DNA of 64,000 nt from Bacteroidota bacterium (GCA_018700895.1 JABIUV010000024.1:34527-98526), one strand, 5' to 3'. Shown: positions 1-8,902, counted from the stretch's first letter. The notes: generated from the letters alone by a model not told the origin. A program made the numbers and translations.

Positions 1-590
1 CGTTCCATACGCAGATTCATAATGTGCGAGAGGCGGCTATGATTCAGCAGCTCATAGTAGTATATGTCGGTCCACATATCCCTAAAGTCTGCAATCCAAT
101 TTACGTTGAGCTTACGTTTGAGCTTCTTACCTATGAGCTGTACGGAGTGTGGAGGGCTGGAAGTGATAATATTGGTGATGCCGTGTTGTCTTATGATTTG
201 TTTAGCTGTTTTGTAGGCATAAGGTTTCCAGTATTTTCGGGGGTCGGGGATAAATAGGTTGGTCCGAAGAAAGATTACTAGTTGTTGTTTCCAGTTCTTT
301 TTATCTACGTTTCCAAATCCGGCAGAGGGAATGCTTTTTTTGCCAAATAGTTTGGCAAAAATTCCAAGGGGTTCAAAAGACTTGGTTTGGTGCAGTTTTA
401 CATCAGGGTGGATGTCATTTTGCAACGTAGGGTCTAGGGTGGTGTAGCTTGCGTAGTCACCACGAGGTGTTAGTACGTGTACTTCTACTCCTTGTTCGGC
501 AAGGTAGTGACTCAGTTTTAACCAACGTTGCACACCTGCACCTCCGCTAGGTGGCCAGTAGTAGGTGAGTATGAGTACTTTTTTTTGCAC
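1..590 (-). CDS. Glycosyltransferase family 4 (N-terminal part, cut by window edge)
   Basis: Reading the minus strand from a GTG at 590 gives an open frame that runs off the window start, about 196 codons. It opens with a beta strand and the motif YYWPPSGGAGVQRW, the hallmark N-terminal glycine-rich loop of GT-B fold, GT4-type glycosyltransferases, and continues with HVLTPRGDY and, later, IITSSPPHSVQLIG and NWIADFRDMW, all typical of GT4 enzymes of capsule and exopolysaccharide clusters. The donor-binding C-terminal domain lies outside the window. No in-frame ATG lies upstream before a stop at 609-611, so GTG is the likely start. It lies 11 bp downstream of the preceding minus-strand GT2 gene and is probably cotranscribed with it. 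Donor and acceptor cannot be read from the sequence. Confidence 0.88.
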   Translation of the reverse strand, partial: MQKKVLILTYYWPPSGGAGVQRWLKLSHYLAEQGVEVHVLTPRGDYASYTTLDPTLQNDIHPDVKLHQTKSFEPLGIFAKLFGKKSIPSAGFGNVDKKNWKQQLVIFLRTNLFIPDPRKYWKPYAYKTAKQIIRQHGITNIITSSPPHSVQLIGKKLKRKLNVNWIADFRDMWTDIYYYELLNHSRLSHIMNLRME

Positions 591-601
591 GGTGAATGTT
601 G

Positions 602-1492
602 TTAGTTCTTAGGGTTGATTGATTGTGCGACAAAGCCAAAGCGTTTATATACCTTACGAAGTACGTCTATTTTCCAGTTTTGTATGTAGTAATTCTTATA
701 GACGAGTTGAGGAGTATATCGAACGAGGTCTTTTATAAATACGGCACTGCCTATGATAATTTGCTTGGCAATATTTAGTATCTTGTTGCCTGTTTGATAT
801 TTGGCCATGTCTACTCCTCTGCTTTTACTGGCGTTCATAAACCACTGAACATTAAGTTTGTAGGCGGCAACTACGTGATATATAATAAGTTGATCATCAT
901 AGACCCTCGCAATATTGCTTTTTATCATTCGATCTTGTAGCTCAGATTCTTCTCCATACCCAATGCTCGTTCCGGTCATACCTAGGGCGGTATTGAATGG
1001 CCCTACTTGCTCAAAAATATCTTTGTGTATACACATTATGCCTCCAGACAGGTACTCGTTTTTGGGCAATATGCCAGCTTGTTCAAAGTTGTGCGAGTTG
1101 CTACCGTATTGCACCTTGTGCCATTTGGGTTGTCCATAGTGATACCAGGGGTAGTATACCCCACCAAAAACCAAGTGGTTTGATTTGCAATGTTGGAGAG
1201 CTTTGGCTACTAAGTTTTTGTGTGATTTGGCATCATCGTCTAGATACATTACCCATTTGCCCTGAGCTTCGGCAATCGCTTTATTTCGGGCGAATGATAG
1301 GCCCGTATTATCCTCAGAAACATACCTAGCTTCGGGGTAGGATTCTATTAAGGTTTTTACTTTTTTGGTGCCATTATCTATCACTAAGAGTTCTGCATCG
1401 GCAGTGAGTTGCGGTATGAGTGAGTCTAAACAATGTGTTAAGAGCTCTTCTCTGTTGTAAGTGCAGATGGCTATGGTAAGTGTGAGACTCAA
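602..1492 (-). CDS. GT2 family glycosyltransferase
   Basis: A 296-residue GT-A fold enzyme. The N-terminus, TLTIAICTYNREE, is the nucleotide-binding strand and loop of GT2 enzymes. The metal-binding acidic motif is seen as MYLDDDAKSHKN near residue 85, and GYGEESELQDRM near residue 185 matches the region carrying the catalytic base (ED/EE motif). There are no strong membrane spans, so it probably acts at the cytoplasmic face on a lipid-linked glycan. The start is TTG (1490-1492); the fold begins within three residues, so a later start is unlikely. It is the first gene of a two-gene minus-strand unit with the GT4 gene and is divergent from the long plus-strand glycan operon. The sugar specificity is unknown. 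Confidence 0.9.
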   Translation of the reverse strand: MSLTLTIAICTYNREELLTHCLDSLIPQLTADAELLVIDNGTKKVKTLIESYPEARYVSEDNTGLSFARNKAIAEAQGKWVMYLDDDAKSHKNLVAKALQHCKSNHLVFGGVYYPWYHYGQPKWHKVQYGSNSHNFEQAGILPKNEYLSGGIMCIHKDIFEQVGPFNTALGMTGTSIGYGEESELQDRMIKSNIARVYDDQLIIYHVVAAYKLNVQWFMNASKSRGVDMAKYQTGNKILNIAKQIIIGSAVFIKDLVRYTPQLVYKNYYIQNWKIDVLRKVYKRFGFVAQSINPKN

Positions 1493-1582
1493 TGTTTGGC
1501 AAAGAAAAACTTTAATACGCTAAATGCGGAGTAAAATGTAGGTCGGTTTGTTATTTAGACGTATTAACCTTTGATTTGTCCT

Positions 1583-2494
1583 ATGTTAACGGAAAAATTA
1601 AAACAGGCATATTTTTCGAATCAGGACAATGATACTCCAGCTTTTAGCCCTGAAATAAAGGCACTTAGCGGATTTTCAGGTGTAAAGTTTATGAAAACGC
1701 TCCAAAGTCTGGCTAAATTATTTGTTGACGAGGAGAAATCATATGTGGAAGTAGGAGTTTTCCAAGGATTGACACTTATGGCAGTGGCTTCAGAAATTCC
1801 TGATTTCGAGGCTGTTGGAATAGATAATTTTGCTTTTTTTGATAAAGAAAAACGCAATCAAAAAATTATAGAAGAACGTAGGTCAAAGCTGAAATTAGAA
1901 AATGTCAAATTGGTAAATATGGATTATGAAGATGCCTTTTTGGATTTCGCGAACATCACTGATAAAAAAATAGGGCTATACCTTGTAGATGGTCCTCACG
2001 ATTACCGCAGTCAGATGATGTGCCTGCTCTATGCTAAGCCATTTTTAGCAGATGAGTCTGTCATAGTAATAGATGATTGTAATTATAAGCACGTGCGACA
2101 AGCGAACAGAGATTTTTTAATATCTCATCCTGAATACAAGTTGGTTTTCGAGTCTTATACCGAAGCACACCCTAATAATCAATCCGCAAATGTTGTGCAA
2201 CAATCCAGAGAAGGATGGTGGAACGGGATCAACGTAATTGCTCGCGACCCCAATAACGTTTTGTCTACGATGTATCCACCTGTTGAGCAAGACAAGTCAT
2301 TATTTGTGAATGATCACACGATGCATAGCATAAGGTATCCAGAATATATTACAAAATTCATTCCTATAATTAATACCATTAGCTCTTTTATGAATAGTAA
2401 ATGGAAGCCAAAAAATGAATTTATTGGAGACTTTGATAAACTTAACACGCACAGTAAAGGATTGAAGGAACGTCTAAATAATGCCTTAGATTAG
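1583..2494 (+). CDS. Class I SAM-dependent methyltransferase-like protein
   Basis: About 303 residues from the ATG at 1583 (a TTG four codons upstream is also in frame, but a CTTTG box overlaps it). YVEVGVFQGLTLMAVAS resembles the glycine-containing SAM-binding loop (motif I), AVGIDNFAFFD is the acidic residue after beta strand 2, and LYLVDGPHDYRSQMM with VIVIDDCN resembles the DG.H and DDC motifs of the Methyltransf_24 family often found in glycan and rhamnosyl O-methylation loci. It is the first gene of the plus-strand glycan cluster, 40 bp before the MBOAT gene. Inferred role: methylation of a sugar or a glycan terminus. The substrate is not deducible. Confidence 0.75.
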   Translation: MLTEKLKQAYFSNQDNDTPAFSPEIKALSGFSGVKFMKTLQSLAKLFVDEEKSYVEVGVFQGLTLMAVASEIPDFEAVGIDNFAFFDKEKRNQKIIEERRSKLKLENVKLVNMDYEDAFLDFANITDKKIGLYLVDGPHDYRSQMMCLLYAKPFLADESVIVIDDCNYKHVRQANRDFLISHPEYKLVFESYTEAHPNNQSANVVQQSREGWWNGINVIARDPNNVLSTMYPPVEQDKSLFVNDHTMHSIRYPEYITKFIPIINTISSFMNSKWKPKNEFIGDFDKLNTHSKGLKERLNNALD

Positions 2495-2534
2495 TATTGG
2501 CCATAATGACTACTTAGGATAACTAATTTAAGAT

Positions 2535-3956
2535 ATGCTCTTCCAGTCATATGAGTTCTTGTTTTTCTTCCCAACTGTTTTTATCCTCTTTTGGGTACTC
2601 AATAAAGGGAGTTTGTCAGCGAGAAATCTTTTTCTGCTTGGAGCAAGCTACTTCTTTTATGGGTATTGGGATTATAGGTTCCTGGCTCTTATTCTCGCTA
2701 GCTCGTTCGTAGACTACACCGTAGGACTCCTATTGTACAAGTCAGTGCAACAAAATAGGCGTAAGTGGCTGTTGTTTTTTAGCATCGCATTTAATCTAGG
2801 GGTTTTGGGATATTGCAAATACCTCAACTTCTTTATCGAAAACTTTGCAGGTATGTTAAGTTCTATAGGTATAGTGCAGGACATTAGTACGTTGTCCATC
2901 ATCTTACCGGTTGGTATTAGCTTTTATACTTTTCAAACAATGAGTTACACCATTGATGTCTATCGAAAGAGCATCAATGCTGAGAAAAATATTATTACGT
3001 TTTTGACTTTTGTTTCCTTCTTTCCGCAGCTAGTAGCAGGGCCTATAGAGCGGGCAAGTAACTTGTTGCATCAGTTTAACCGGAAATCCAAATTTAACAT
3101 GGATCTTGGAGCTGATGGGTTAAGACAAATTCTGTATGGCCTGTTCAAAAAAATAGTGATAGCAGATAATTGTGCGGTATATGCCAATCAGGCCTTTGCC
3201 GATTATCACGAGTTGTCATCTCCTTATATTATATTAGGAGCTGTTTTTTTTGCATTTCAGATTTATGGAGATTTTTCGGGTTACTCAGATATAGCGAGAG
3301 GTGTAGCAAAGCTGTTAGGATTCGACCTTATGAAAAATTTCAACTTCCCATACTTTTCTAAGAGTATAGGAGAGTTTTGGCATAGATGGCATATTTCCTT
3401 GTCTACTTGGTTTCGAGATTACGTGTATATACCTCTAGGAGGTAGTAGAGGAAAAAGAAGTGTTACTGTGCGAAATGTATTTATAATCTTTGTGGTGAGT
3501 GGATTTTGGCACGGAGCCAATTGGACTTTTATAGTCTGGGGTGTTGTGCACGCTTTGTTATTTGTGCCTTCTATCTTTAGGGAGAAGAAGGACAAGATTT
3601 CACCCATCGAAGTGTCACTTAGCAGTCGAGTACTGGATTTTGGCAAGATACTATATACATTCAGCCTCGTATGCATCACTTGGGTGTTTTTTAGAGCAGA
3701 TTCCATTGAGCATTCATTGAGTTATCTAGCAGGGATATTCCATTTGGAGCACATACCGTATAATGGTTACTATCTTAAATTTGTTCCAGTGCTAGGTCTT
3801 TTTATAATTTGGGAGTGGTTTAACAGGCATACAGAATATGGATTTGGGGTTTTACCAAAGCATAAAATGGTACGGTGGTGTTTGTATATATGTGTGATTT
3901 GCATAATCATCTACTTCAGACGAGAAGATAATGCGTTTATATATTTCCAGTTTTAA
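2535..3956 (+). CDS. MBOAT family membrane-bound O-acyltransferase (AlgI-like)
   Basis: A 473-residue polytopic membrane protein. Conserved MBOAT signatures are visible: FFPQLVAGPIERA near residue 160, GEFWHRWHISLSTWFRDYVYIPLGGSRG near residue 280, and SGFWHGANWTFIVWG with the presumed catalytic histidine at residue 326. Its length matches AlgI, DltB and PatA-type enzymes (about 450-520). In such systems the MBOAT protein passes an acyl group, usually acetyl, across the membrane to a periplasmic SGNH-like partner. The next gene, overlapping its end, encodes a membrane-anchored protein with GDSH and D..H motifs, which fits that pair. Likely function: O-acetylation of the exported polysaccharide. 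Confidence 0.92.
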   Translation: MLFQSYEFLFFFPTVFILFWVLNKGSLSARNLFLLGASYFFYGYWDYRFLALILASSFVDYTVGLLLYKSVQQNRRKWLLFFSIAFNLGVLGYCKYLNFFIENFAGMLSSIGIVQDISTLSIILPVGISFYTFQTMSYTIDVYRKSINAEKNIITFLTFVSFFPQLVAGPIERASNLLHQFNRKSKFNMDLGADGLRQILYGLFKKIVIADNCAVYANQAFADYHELSSPYIILGAVFFAFQIYGDFSGYSDIARGVAKLLGFDLMKNFNFPYFSKSIGEFWHRWHISLSTWFRDYVYIPLGGSRGKRSVTVRNVFIIFVVSGFWHGANWTFIVWGVVHALLFVPSIFREKKDKISPIEVSLSSRVLDFGKILYTFSLVCITWVFFRADSIEHSLSYLAGIFHLEHIPYNGYYLKFVPVLGLFIIWEWFNRHTEYGFGVLPKHKMVRWCLYICVICIIIYFRREDNAFIYFQF

Positions 3957-3966
3957 CTCTTTGTTT

Positions 3967-4833
3967 ATGAAAAAATTTGTCACATCAGTCATCGCGTTTA
4001 GCCTATTACTTGTTGCGTATTATGGAGTGAATATAATGGTGAACAGTCACCTAAATAGTAAGCAGGTAAAAGTAGGCGATAGTAAGATAATAGCGGTAGG
4101 TGATTCGCATATCATGACAGCCGTTGACCCTCAGTTTTCAATGGATTTAATAAACATTGCCCAATCTTCAGAACCTTATTTAGCATCTTATCTCAAAATA
4201 AAAAAGATTCTAGAGAGCCAAAGTGAGGTGGAAACTGTTGTACTTGGCTTGGGTTATCACAACCTGTCAGGTTATTACGATCAAAAACTATTGACCAATG
4301 AATCTACAGCCATTTTTGATAATAACATACAGTTATTAGGTACTTATGAACTGAGTAATCAATCTTACGATTTTGAACGCTACGTGAATTCTTTTCTCAA
4401 AAATCAGTGCATATATCCTCAGTTGAAAAAACGCTACCTGGGTGCCTACAAGGCCACACGTTCCGACTTAGCCAAAGCAGATTTGTCACAAACAGTCAAG
4501 AAGCATTTTTATGAAGAAGAGCAGATACACGATTTTTCTGATACTTTTAATCTGTTTTACCTCGGCCAGATTGTTAATCTTTGTTCTGATTATAATATAA
4601 ATTTGGTTCTTGCTAAAACGCCTACAACGAAAAAGTATATGTCTCAAGTGCCTATTGTTTACAGGGGTAAGTTGCAGGCCGTAGTTGCCAATTTTAAAAA
4701 GAAAGGAGTGTATACTTTTGCCCTGGAGATAGAAGATAAAGAAGTATATTTCAAAGACCATAGTCACTTATCAGCACAAGGAGCTCAAGTTTTTACACCC
4801 AAGTTACTCGATTATATAGCACGCCTAAAATGA
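3967..4833 (+). CDS. Membrane-anchored GDSH-motif protein, probable AlgJ/SGNH-like partner of the MBOAT gene
   Basis: About 288 residues from the ATG at 3967. An ATG at 3931 is in frame but lies inside the MBOAT gene, whereas 3967 puts MKKFVTSVIAFSLLLVAYYGV, a clean signal anchor, at the N-terminus. IIAVGDSHIMTA resembles SGNH block I (GDS plus a following His) and KDHSHLSAQGAQVF resembles block V (D..H). The protein is otherwise poorly conserved to my eye, and the middle is rich in predicted helices. The position directly behind an AlgI-like acyltransferase supports a periplasmic acyl-transfer step on the glycan. I am fairly sure of the motif reading, less so of the enzymatic role. Confidence 0.65.
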   Translation: MKKFVTSVIAFSLLLVAYYGVNIMVNSHLNSKQVKVGDSKIIAVGDSHIMTAVDPQFSMDLINIAQSSEPYLASYLKIKKILESQSEVETVVLGLGYHNLSGYYDQKLLTNESTAIFDNNIQLLGTYELSNQSYDFERYVNSFLKNQCIYPQLKKRYLGAYKATRSDLAKADLSQTVKKHFYEEEQIHDFSDTFNLFYLGQIVNLCSDYNINLVLAKTPTTKKYMSQVPIVYRGKLQAVVANFKKKGVYTFALEIEDKEVYFKDHSHLSAQGAQVFTPKLLDYIARLK

Positions 4834-5741
4834 AAGAATTTAAAAAACACAACCCTCCATTTGGTAAAATTCACTTTTACGCCCTCAAACTCTTTAATGT
4901 CTTAAATTTCCCGCCCTTCAGCTGGCTTATAGATACGTGGACGTGGCGTAAACAAGCCAATTTTTTTAGCGTGCTGAAGAATACATGGAAGTATAAGCTT
5001 GCAGCAAAGGGGCTGATACTTACGGAAAATGAGAGGCGAATTAAGGCACTCAAAGATAGCCACAAAGGAGAGCGATGTTTTATTATAGGCAATGGTCCGA
5101 GTCTCAATGATTGTGATCTTACATTGCTGAAAGACGAAGTTACTTTTGGCGTGAATGGAATATACCTGAAGGCTGATAAAATGGGGTGGGCTCCTACTTA
5201 CTACACCGTAGAAGATATCTTTGTCGCCGAGGATAGGTGTGATGAGATAAATGTATATGATAAACCTAAAAACAAGTTTTTTGGTAATTATTTACACTAT
5301 TGTATAGAGCCAGATGATAAAACTTTACTACTTAATATTAAGGCAGACTATTCGCTGTATAAAAACTTCCCTCACTTCTCCAAGGATGCACTCCGTTATC
5401 TTTGGGTAGGCGGTACGGTGAGTTACCTCAGTATGCAACTCGCTTATTATATGGGTTTTAGTGAAGTTTATCTCATTGGTTTTGATCACTCGTATGATAT
5501 ACCAGATGATGCTGAGGTGAAACAATCAGAAATCATGTCAAACTCAGATGACCCTAATCACTTTGACCCTAACTACTTTGGCAAGGGGTACAGGTGGCAT
5601 GATCCGCAAGTAGACCGTATGGAGAAATCATACGAAAGAGCGAAAGCAGAGTTTGAAAATGACGGTAGAAGAATTATAAATGCCACGGTCGGTGGTCACT
5701 TAGAAGTATTTCCTAGGGTAGATTATACTACATTGTTTTAA
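4830..5741 (+). CDS. DUF115 / 6-hydroxymethylpterin pyrophosphokinase MptE-like protein
   Basis: A 303-residue protein that begins inside the previous stop (ATGA overlap). RCFIIGNGPSLNDCDL near residue 83, then FGVNGIYLKADKMGWAPTYY and YYMGFSEVYLIGFDHSYD, match the MptE-like/DUF115 domain (PF01973). This family includes the Maf proteins that transfer CMP-activated nonulosonates to flagellin, as well as pterin pyrophosphokinases of archaea. In polysaccharide loci these proteins are generally presumed to be glycosyltransferases. The presence of a CMP-sugar-synthetase-like gene three genes downstream makes a CMP-linked donor plausible (inference). No membrane span is apparent. Confidence 0.8.
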   Translation: MKEFKKHNPPFGKIHFYALKLFNVLNFPPFSWLIDTWTWRKQANFFSVLKNTWKYKLAAKGLILTENERRIKALKDSHKGERCFIIGNGPSLNDCDLTLLKDEVTFGVNGIYLKADKMGWAPTYYTVEDIFVAEDRCDEINVYDKPKNKFFGNYLHYCIEPDDKTLLLNIKADYSLYKNFPHFSKDALRYLWVGGTVSYLSMQLAYYMGFSEVYLIGFDHSYDIPDDAEVKQSEIMSNSDDPNHFDPNYFGKGYRWHDPQVDRMEKSYERAKAEFENDGRRIINATVGGHLEVFPRVDYTTLF

Positions 5742-5750
5742 TTTGTAGTA

Positions 5751-6689
5751 TTGAAAATATCCATAATCATACGCTGCTTCAATGAAGAGGAACATATTGG
5801 TAAGCTACTCACGGGTATAGAGCACCAAGATCATAAAGATGTTGAGGTAATTGTAGTAGACTCCGGGTCTACGGATTCTACAGTTGCTATAGCTTCTAAG
5901 TTTGATACGCATATCATTAAGATAAAACCTGAAGATTTTTCATTTGGCTATGCACTGAATGTGGGTTGTGAGGCAGCCAGTGGTAACATTCTTCTTTTTG
6001 GGAGTGCCCACGTATATCCGCTTTATCAAGACTGGTTAAGTAAGATGGCAGCACCCTTTATAACCGATGAGAAGGTAGCCCTCGTATACGGTAAGCAGAG
6101 GGGAGATCACCGCAACAAGTACTCGGAGCACCAAATATTCAAACAATGGTTTCCCGACAAATCTAATTATAACCAGCAAATACCTTTTTGCAATAACGCC
6201 AACTGTGCTGTCCGAACCACGCTATGGGAAAATCAACCATTTGACGAATTGCTTACGGGGCTAGAAGACCTAGATTGGGCCAAAAAAATACAAAACAAGG
6301 GTTATAAGTTAGTGTATGAAGCACAAGCTACAATTATTCATGTACACGAGGAAAAAGCAACGAACATCAGAAATAGATATAAACGTGAAGCTATTGCCCT
6401 CAAAAAAATAAATCCAGACAGTTCTTTTAGTTTTATGACTATGGTGCGATTGTTAGTTATTAATATCGCCCATGACCTAAGACAATCGTTCACGGATGGT
6501 AAGCTTTTAACTTATTATGGTGAGATTTTTATGTTTAGGTACAATCAGTTCATTGGTACATACGCTGGTCATAAGGAAACTGAGACCAAGCTCAATGATA
6601 AACTGAGAACCAAGTACTACTACCCGCCAACCAAAGATGCAGTGATGCCTTACGATGACGAACAGCAGCTTATAGATTATAATGAATGA
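5751..6689 (+). CDS. GT2 family glycosyltransferase
   Basis: A 312-residue GT-A enzyme starting at TTG. The GT2 N-terminus KISIIIRCFNEEEHIGKLL starts immediately, so no internal ATG can be the true start. VEVIVVDSGSTDST is the classic nucleotide-binding segment. Where many GT2 enzymes have a DxD, this one reads LLFGSAHVYP, a variant common in the rhamnosyltransferase-like branch. LTGLEDLDWAKKIQNKGYKLVYE carries the ED-W catalytic base region, followed by a conserved His (IIHVHEE). The C-terminal 80 residues are helical and basic. It is the fifth gene of the plus-strand glycan run and overlaps the next gene by 8 bp. Confidence 0.9.
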   Translation: MKISIIIRCFNEEEHIGKLLTGIEHQDHKDVEVIVVDSGSTDSTVAIASKFDTHIIKIKPEDFSFGYALNVGCEAASGNILLFGSAHVYPLYQDWLSKMAAPFITDEKVALVYGKQRGDHRNKYSEHQIFKQWFPDKSNYNQQIPFCNNANCAVRTTLWENQPFDELLTGLEDLDWAKKIQNKGYKLVYEAQATIIHVHEEKATNIRNRYKREAIALKKINPDSSFSFMTMVRLLVINIAHDLRQSFTDGKLLTYYGEIFMFRYNQFIGTYAGHKETETKLNDKLRTKYYYPPTKDAVMPYDDEQQLIDYNE

Positions 6690-7314
6690 TAAGATAATAG
6701 ATATCTCCGTAAAGGTAACTTCTAGCTTGGTGAAATGGCCAGATAGTTTTGGGTTTGCTACGGAACCGATGCTCGAAATAGCCGGTGAAATAGAAGCAAA
6801 CGTAACCAAGATAGAAATGGATGTACATTTTGGAACACACGTAGATGCCCCACTACATTTTTTGGCTGAGGGAGATGATATGAGTACCATGCCGCTGCGT
6901 AAACTAGTGGGTAAATGTTATGTGATGGATTGTGGAGAGGCTAGCGTTATATCAGCTGAAGTTGTACAACACCTACCTAAGAATGCACAAAAAATACTTT
7001 TTAAAACAAAAAATTCACAACTCTGGGAAGATCCTAGCCACGTTTTTAAAGAGGATTTTGTAGGAATAGATGCCCTAGGTGCCGCAATGCTAGCCAAAAT
7101 GAATTTGGACTTGGTAGGAGTGGATTATCTATCCATACAAGGTTACAAAGAACACAACGATACGCACAGAAACCTGTTAGAAGCTAATGTGGTCCTCCTC
7201 GAGGGCATAGATTTACGAGAAGTAGATAAGGGCTGGTACGACTTGTACTGCCTTCCTATCAAATTACAACATATAGAAGCCGCTCCTTGTAGAGCGATAT
7301 TGATAAAAAAATAA
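6682..7314 (+). CDS. Cyclase family protein (kynurenine formamidase-like metal hydrolase)
   Basis: A 210-residue protein of the PF04199 fold. The metal-binding signature HFGTHVDAPLHF is complete, with H49, H53, D55 and H59. Later, FVGIDALGAAML, the LVGVDYLSIQGYKEHNDTHRNLL segment and LLEGIDLREVDKGWYDLYCLPIKL match the family core, including the second conserved His. Known members hydrolyse formamides, lactones or cyclic amides (kynurenine formamidase, isatin hydrolase). Inside a glycan locus, between a GT2 and a cytidylyltransferase, it more likely opens a lactone or lactam of the activated acid than works on tryptophan products; that is inference. Start ATG overlaps the preceding gene by 8 bp, and the stop overlaps the next ATG by 1 bp. 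Confidence 0.85.
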   Translation: MNDKIIDISVKVTSSLVKWPDSFGFATEPMLEIAGEIEANVTKIEMDVHFGTHVDAPLHFLAEGDDMSTMPLRKLVGKCYVMDCGEASVISAEVVQHLPKNAQKILFKTKNSQLWEDPSHVFKEDFVGIDALGAAMLAKMNLDLVGVDYLSIQGYKEHNDTHRNLLEANVVLLEGIDLREVDKGWYDLYCLPIKLQHIEAAPCRAILIKK

Positions 7315-7982
7315 TGAATAACATCGTTGCCATACTCCCCATGAAACACACGTCTACTCGTGTGCCAGGAAAAAACTACCGTGCCTTTGGTGATAAAATG
7401 CTTTTTGAGCATATTCTATTGACTATGCTAGCCTGCGAAAAAATAGACTTGGTAGTGGTAGATACAGATAGCCAGACCATAATGGATAAAATCGCCACTG
7501 ATTATCCTAAGGTGAAAGTATTGGAACGACCTGAGCACCTAAGACCTGGGGACACCCCTATGAATGACGTGTTGCTCAACACTATCAGCCAAGTGCCATC
7601 CAAGTTTTATCTGCAAACACATAGTACTAATCCTCTTTTAACCCAGAAAAGTATTGATGCTGCTATTGATAAATTTGAGGCTAAGTTCCCTATATATGAT
7701 TCCTTGTTTAGTGTTACTCGCCTTCAAACTAGGCTATGGAATGAGTTGGCATTGCCGATGAACCACAATCCAAACATTCTTTTACCTACGCAAGATTTGC
7801 CTCCTGTCTACGAGGAGAATTCGTGCATCTACCTCTTTACAGAAGAGATACTTCGTAAGAAACATAATAGGATCGGAGACCGTCCTATGATGCATGAGAT
7901 AGAGCCTATAGAAGCTCAAGATATAGATACAGAGCAAGAATATTTGATAGCTGAAGCCATATATTTAAACAATTCTAAATGA
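7314..7982 (+). CDS. CMP-acylneuraminate/CMP-Kdo synthetase-like cytidylyltransferase
   Basis: A 222-residue protein of the acylneuraminate cytidylyltransferase family (PF02348). The N-terminus VAILPMKHTSTRVPGKNYRAFGDKML corresponds to the family's CTP-binding signature (usual form IPARxGSxRxPxKN), here with K-H-T-S-T-R-V-P-G-K-N. VVVDTDSQTIMDK and FYLQTHSTNPLLTQKSIDAA match later family blocks that bind ribose and metal. The length is normal for NeuA/PseF/KdsB enzymes. No NeuB, PseI or KdsA homologue is visible in the window, so the acid or sugar being activated is unknown. The start shares one base with the preceding stop, and the stop forms an ATGA overlap with the next gene: four coupled genes in a row. 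Confidence 0.85.
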   Translation: MNNIVAILPMKHTSTRVPGKNYRAFGDKMLFEHILLTMLACEKIDLVVVDTDSQTIMDKIATDYPKVKVLERPEHLRPGDTPMNDVLLNTISQVPSKFYLQTHSTNPLLTQKSIDAAIDKFEAKFPIYDSLFSVTRLQTRLWNELALPMNHNPNILLPTQDLPPVYEENSCIYLFTEEILRKKHNRIGDRPMMHEIEPIEAQDIDTEQEYLIAEAIYLNNSK

Positions 7983-8902
7983 AGATACTCGTAACTTGCC
8001 CACCCATGCTCAAACAGATAGAGGAATATCGCTCACTGTTTGAGGATAAAAACATTGAATTAGTAACGCCTCAGGTGGTTCAGATAATGACTGAGGAGCA
8101 ACTTATGCAAATACTGCCACAAATGGACGGCTGGATAATAGGAGATGATCCAGCTACGGAACAAGTTTTTGCAGCGGGTGTTGCAGGCAATCTTAAGGCT
8201 GCAGTAAAGTGGGGAGTAGGGGTTGATAATGTTGATTTCGAAGCGTGCAAAAAATTAAACATTCCAATCATCAACACGCCAGGAATGTTTGGTAATGAAG
8301 TATCGGACGTAGCCATAGGTATGATGCTAAACCTTACACGTAGGCTTCACGATATAGATAGGGAAGTTAGAAATGGAAATTGGATAAAACCAGTAGGGAA
8401 CTCTACGGCAGGCAAAAAAGTTGGTGTAGTTGGTTTTGGAGATATAGGTTTGTCTATAGGGCGTAAGTTGGTGGCGTTTGATATGGAGGTCATCGCATAT
8501 GACCCCCACGCGAGAAGCGAGTTTGGTATTCCAGTTTGTACTTTCCCTGATGAGATAGAGTCGTTAGATTATTTATTCTTGGCTTGTGCCCTAAATGATT
8601 CCACTTATCATCTTATCAATAAAGAAATATTAGATAAGCTGAAACCTACTGCTATATTGGTTAATGTGTCTAGAGGGCCACTTATAGATGAGCAAGCCCT
8701 CATAGCATCCTTGCAGGAAGGTAAATTTAGAGGGGTAGGACTAGATGTTTTTGAGGAGGAACCGCTCAGTGTAGCATCGCCATTGGCGTCCTTTGACAAG
8801 TGTTTTTTTGGTAGCCATAATGGTTCTAATACAAAGGAGGCCGTAGATAAAACAAGTTACAAGGCGATAAATTTATTGTTTGGATTTTTGGAAAAAGAAT
8901 AA
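7979..8902 (+). CDS. D-isomer specific 2-hydroxyacid dehydrogenase (phosphoglycerate dehydrogenase-like)
   Basis: A 307-residue NAD-dependent dehydrogenase. Catalytic-domain part: AAVKWGVGVDNVDFEACKKLNIPIINTPG; nucleotide-binding part: KKVGVVGFGDIGLSIGRKLVAFDMEVIAYDP, a good Rossmann GxGxxG followed by an acidic residue. Catalytic residues of the family are visible: Arg in VNVSRGPLIDEQAL, Glu in GLDVFEEEPL, and the His in FFGSHNGSNT, where the usual context is PHIA or PHxG. It is shorter than biosynthetic SerA and has no ACT domain, so a role in making a glycan precursor acid is more likely than serine synthesis (inference from context). It ends one base into the next start codon. Confidence 0.88.
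   Translation: MKILVTCPPMLKQIEEYRSLFEDKNIELVTPQVVQIMTEEQLMQILPQMDGWIIGDDPATEQVFAAGVAGNLKAAVKWGVGVDNVDFEACKKLNIPIINTPGMFGNEVSDVAIGMMLNLTRRLHDIDREVRNGNWIKPVGNSTAGKKVGVVGFGDIGLSIGRKLVAFDMEVIAYDPHARSEFGIPVCTFPDEIESLDYLFLACALNDSTYHLINKEILDKLKPTAILVNVSRGPLIDEQALIASLQEGKFRGVGLDVFEEEPLSVASPLASFDKCFFGSHNGSNTKEAVDKTSYKAINLLFGFLEKE

Noticed and set aside
24..447. Two plus-strand open frames at the left edge
   Set aside because: They are antisense to a clear minus-strand GT4 glycosyltransferase frame with family motifs; their translations show no family features.
997..1329. Plus-strand frame of 110 codons
   Set aside because: Antisense shadow of the minus-strand GT2 gene.
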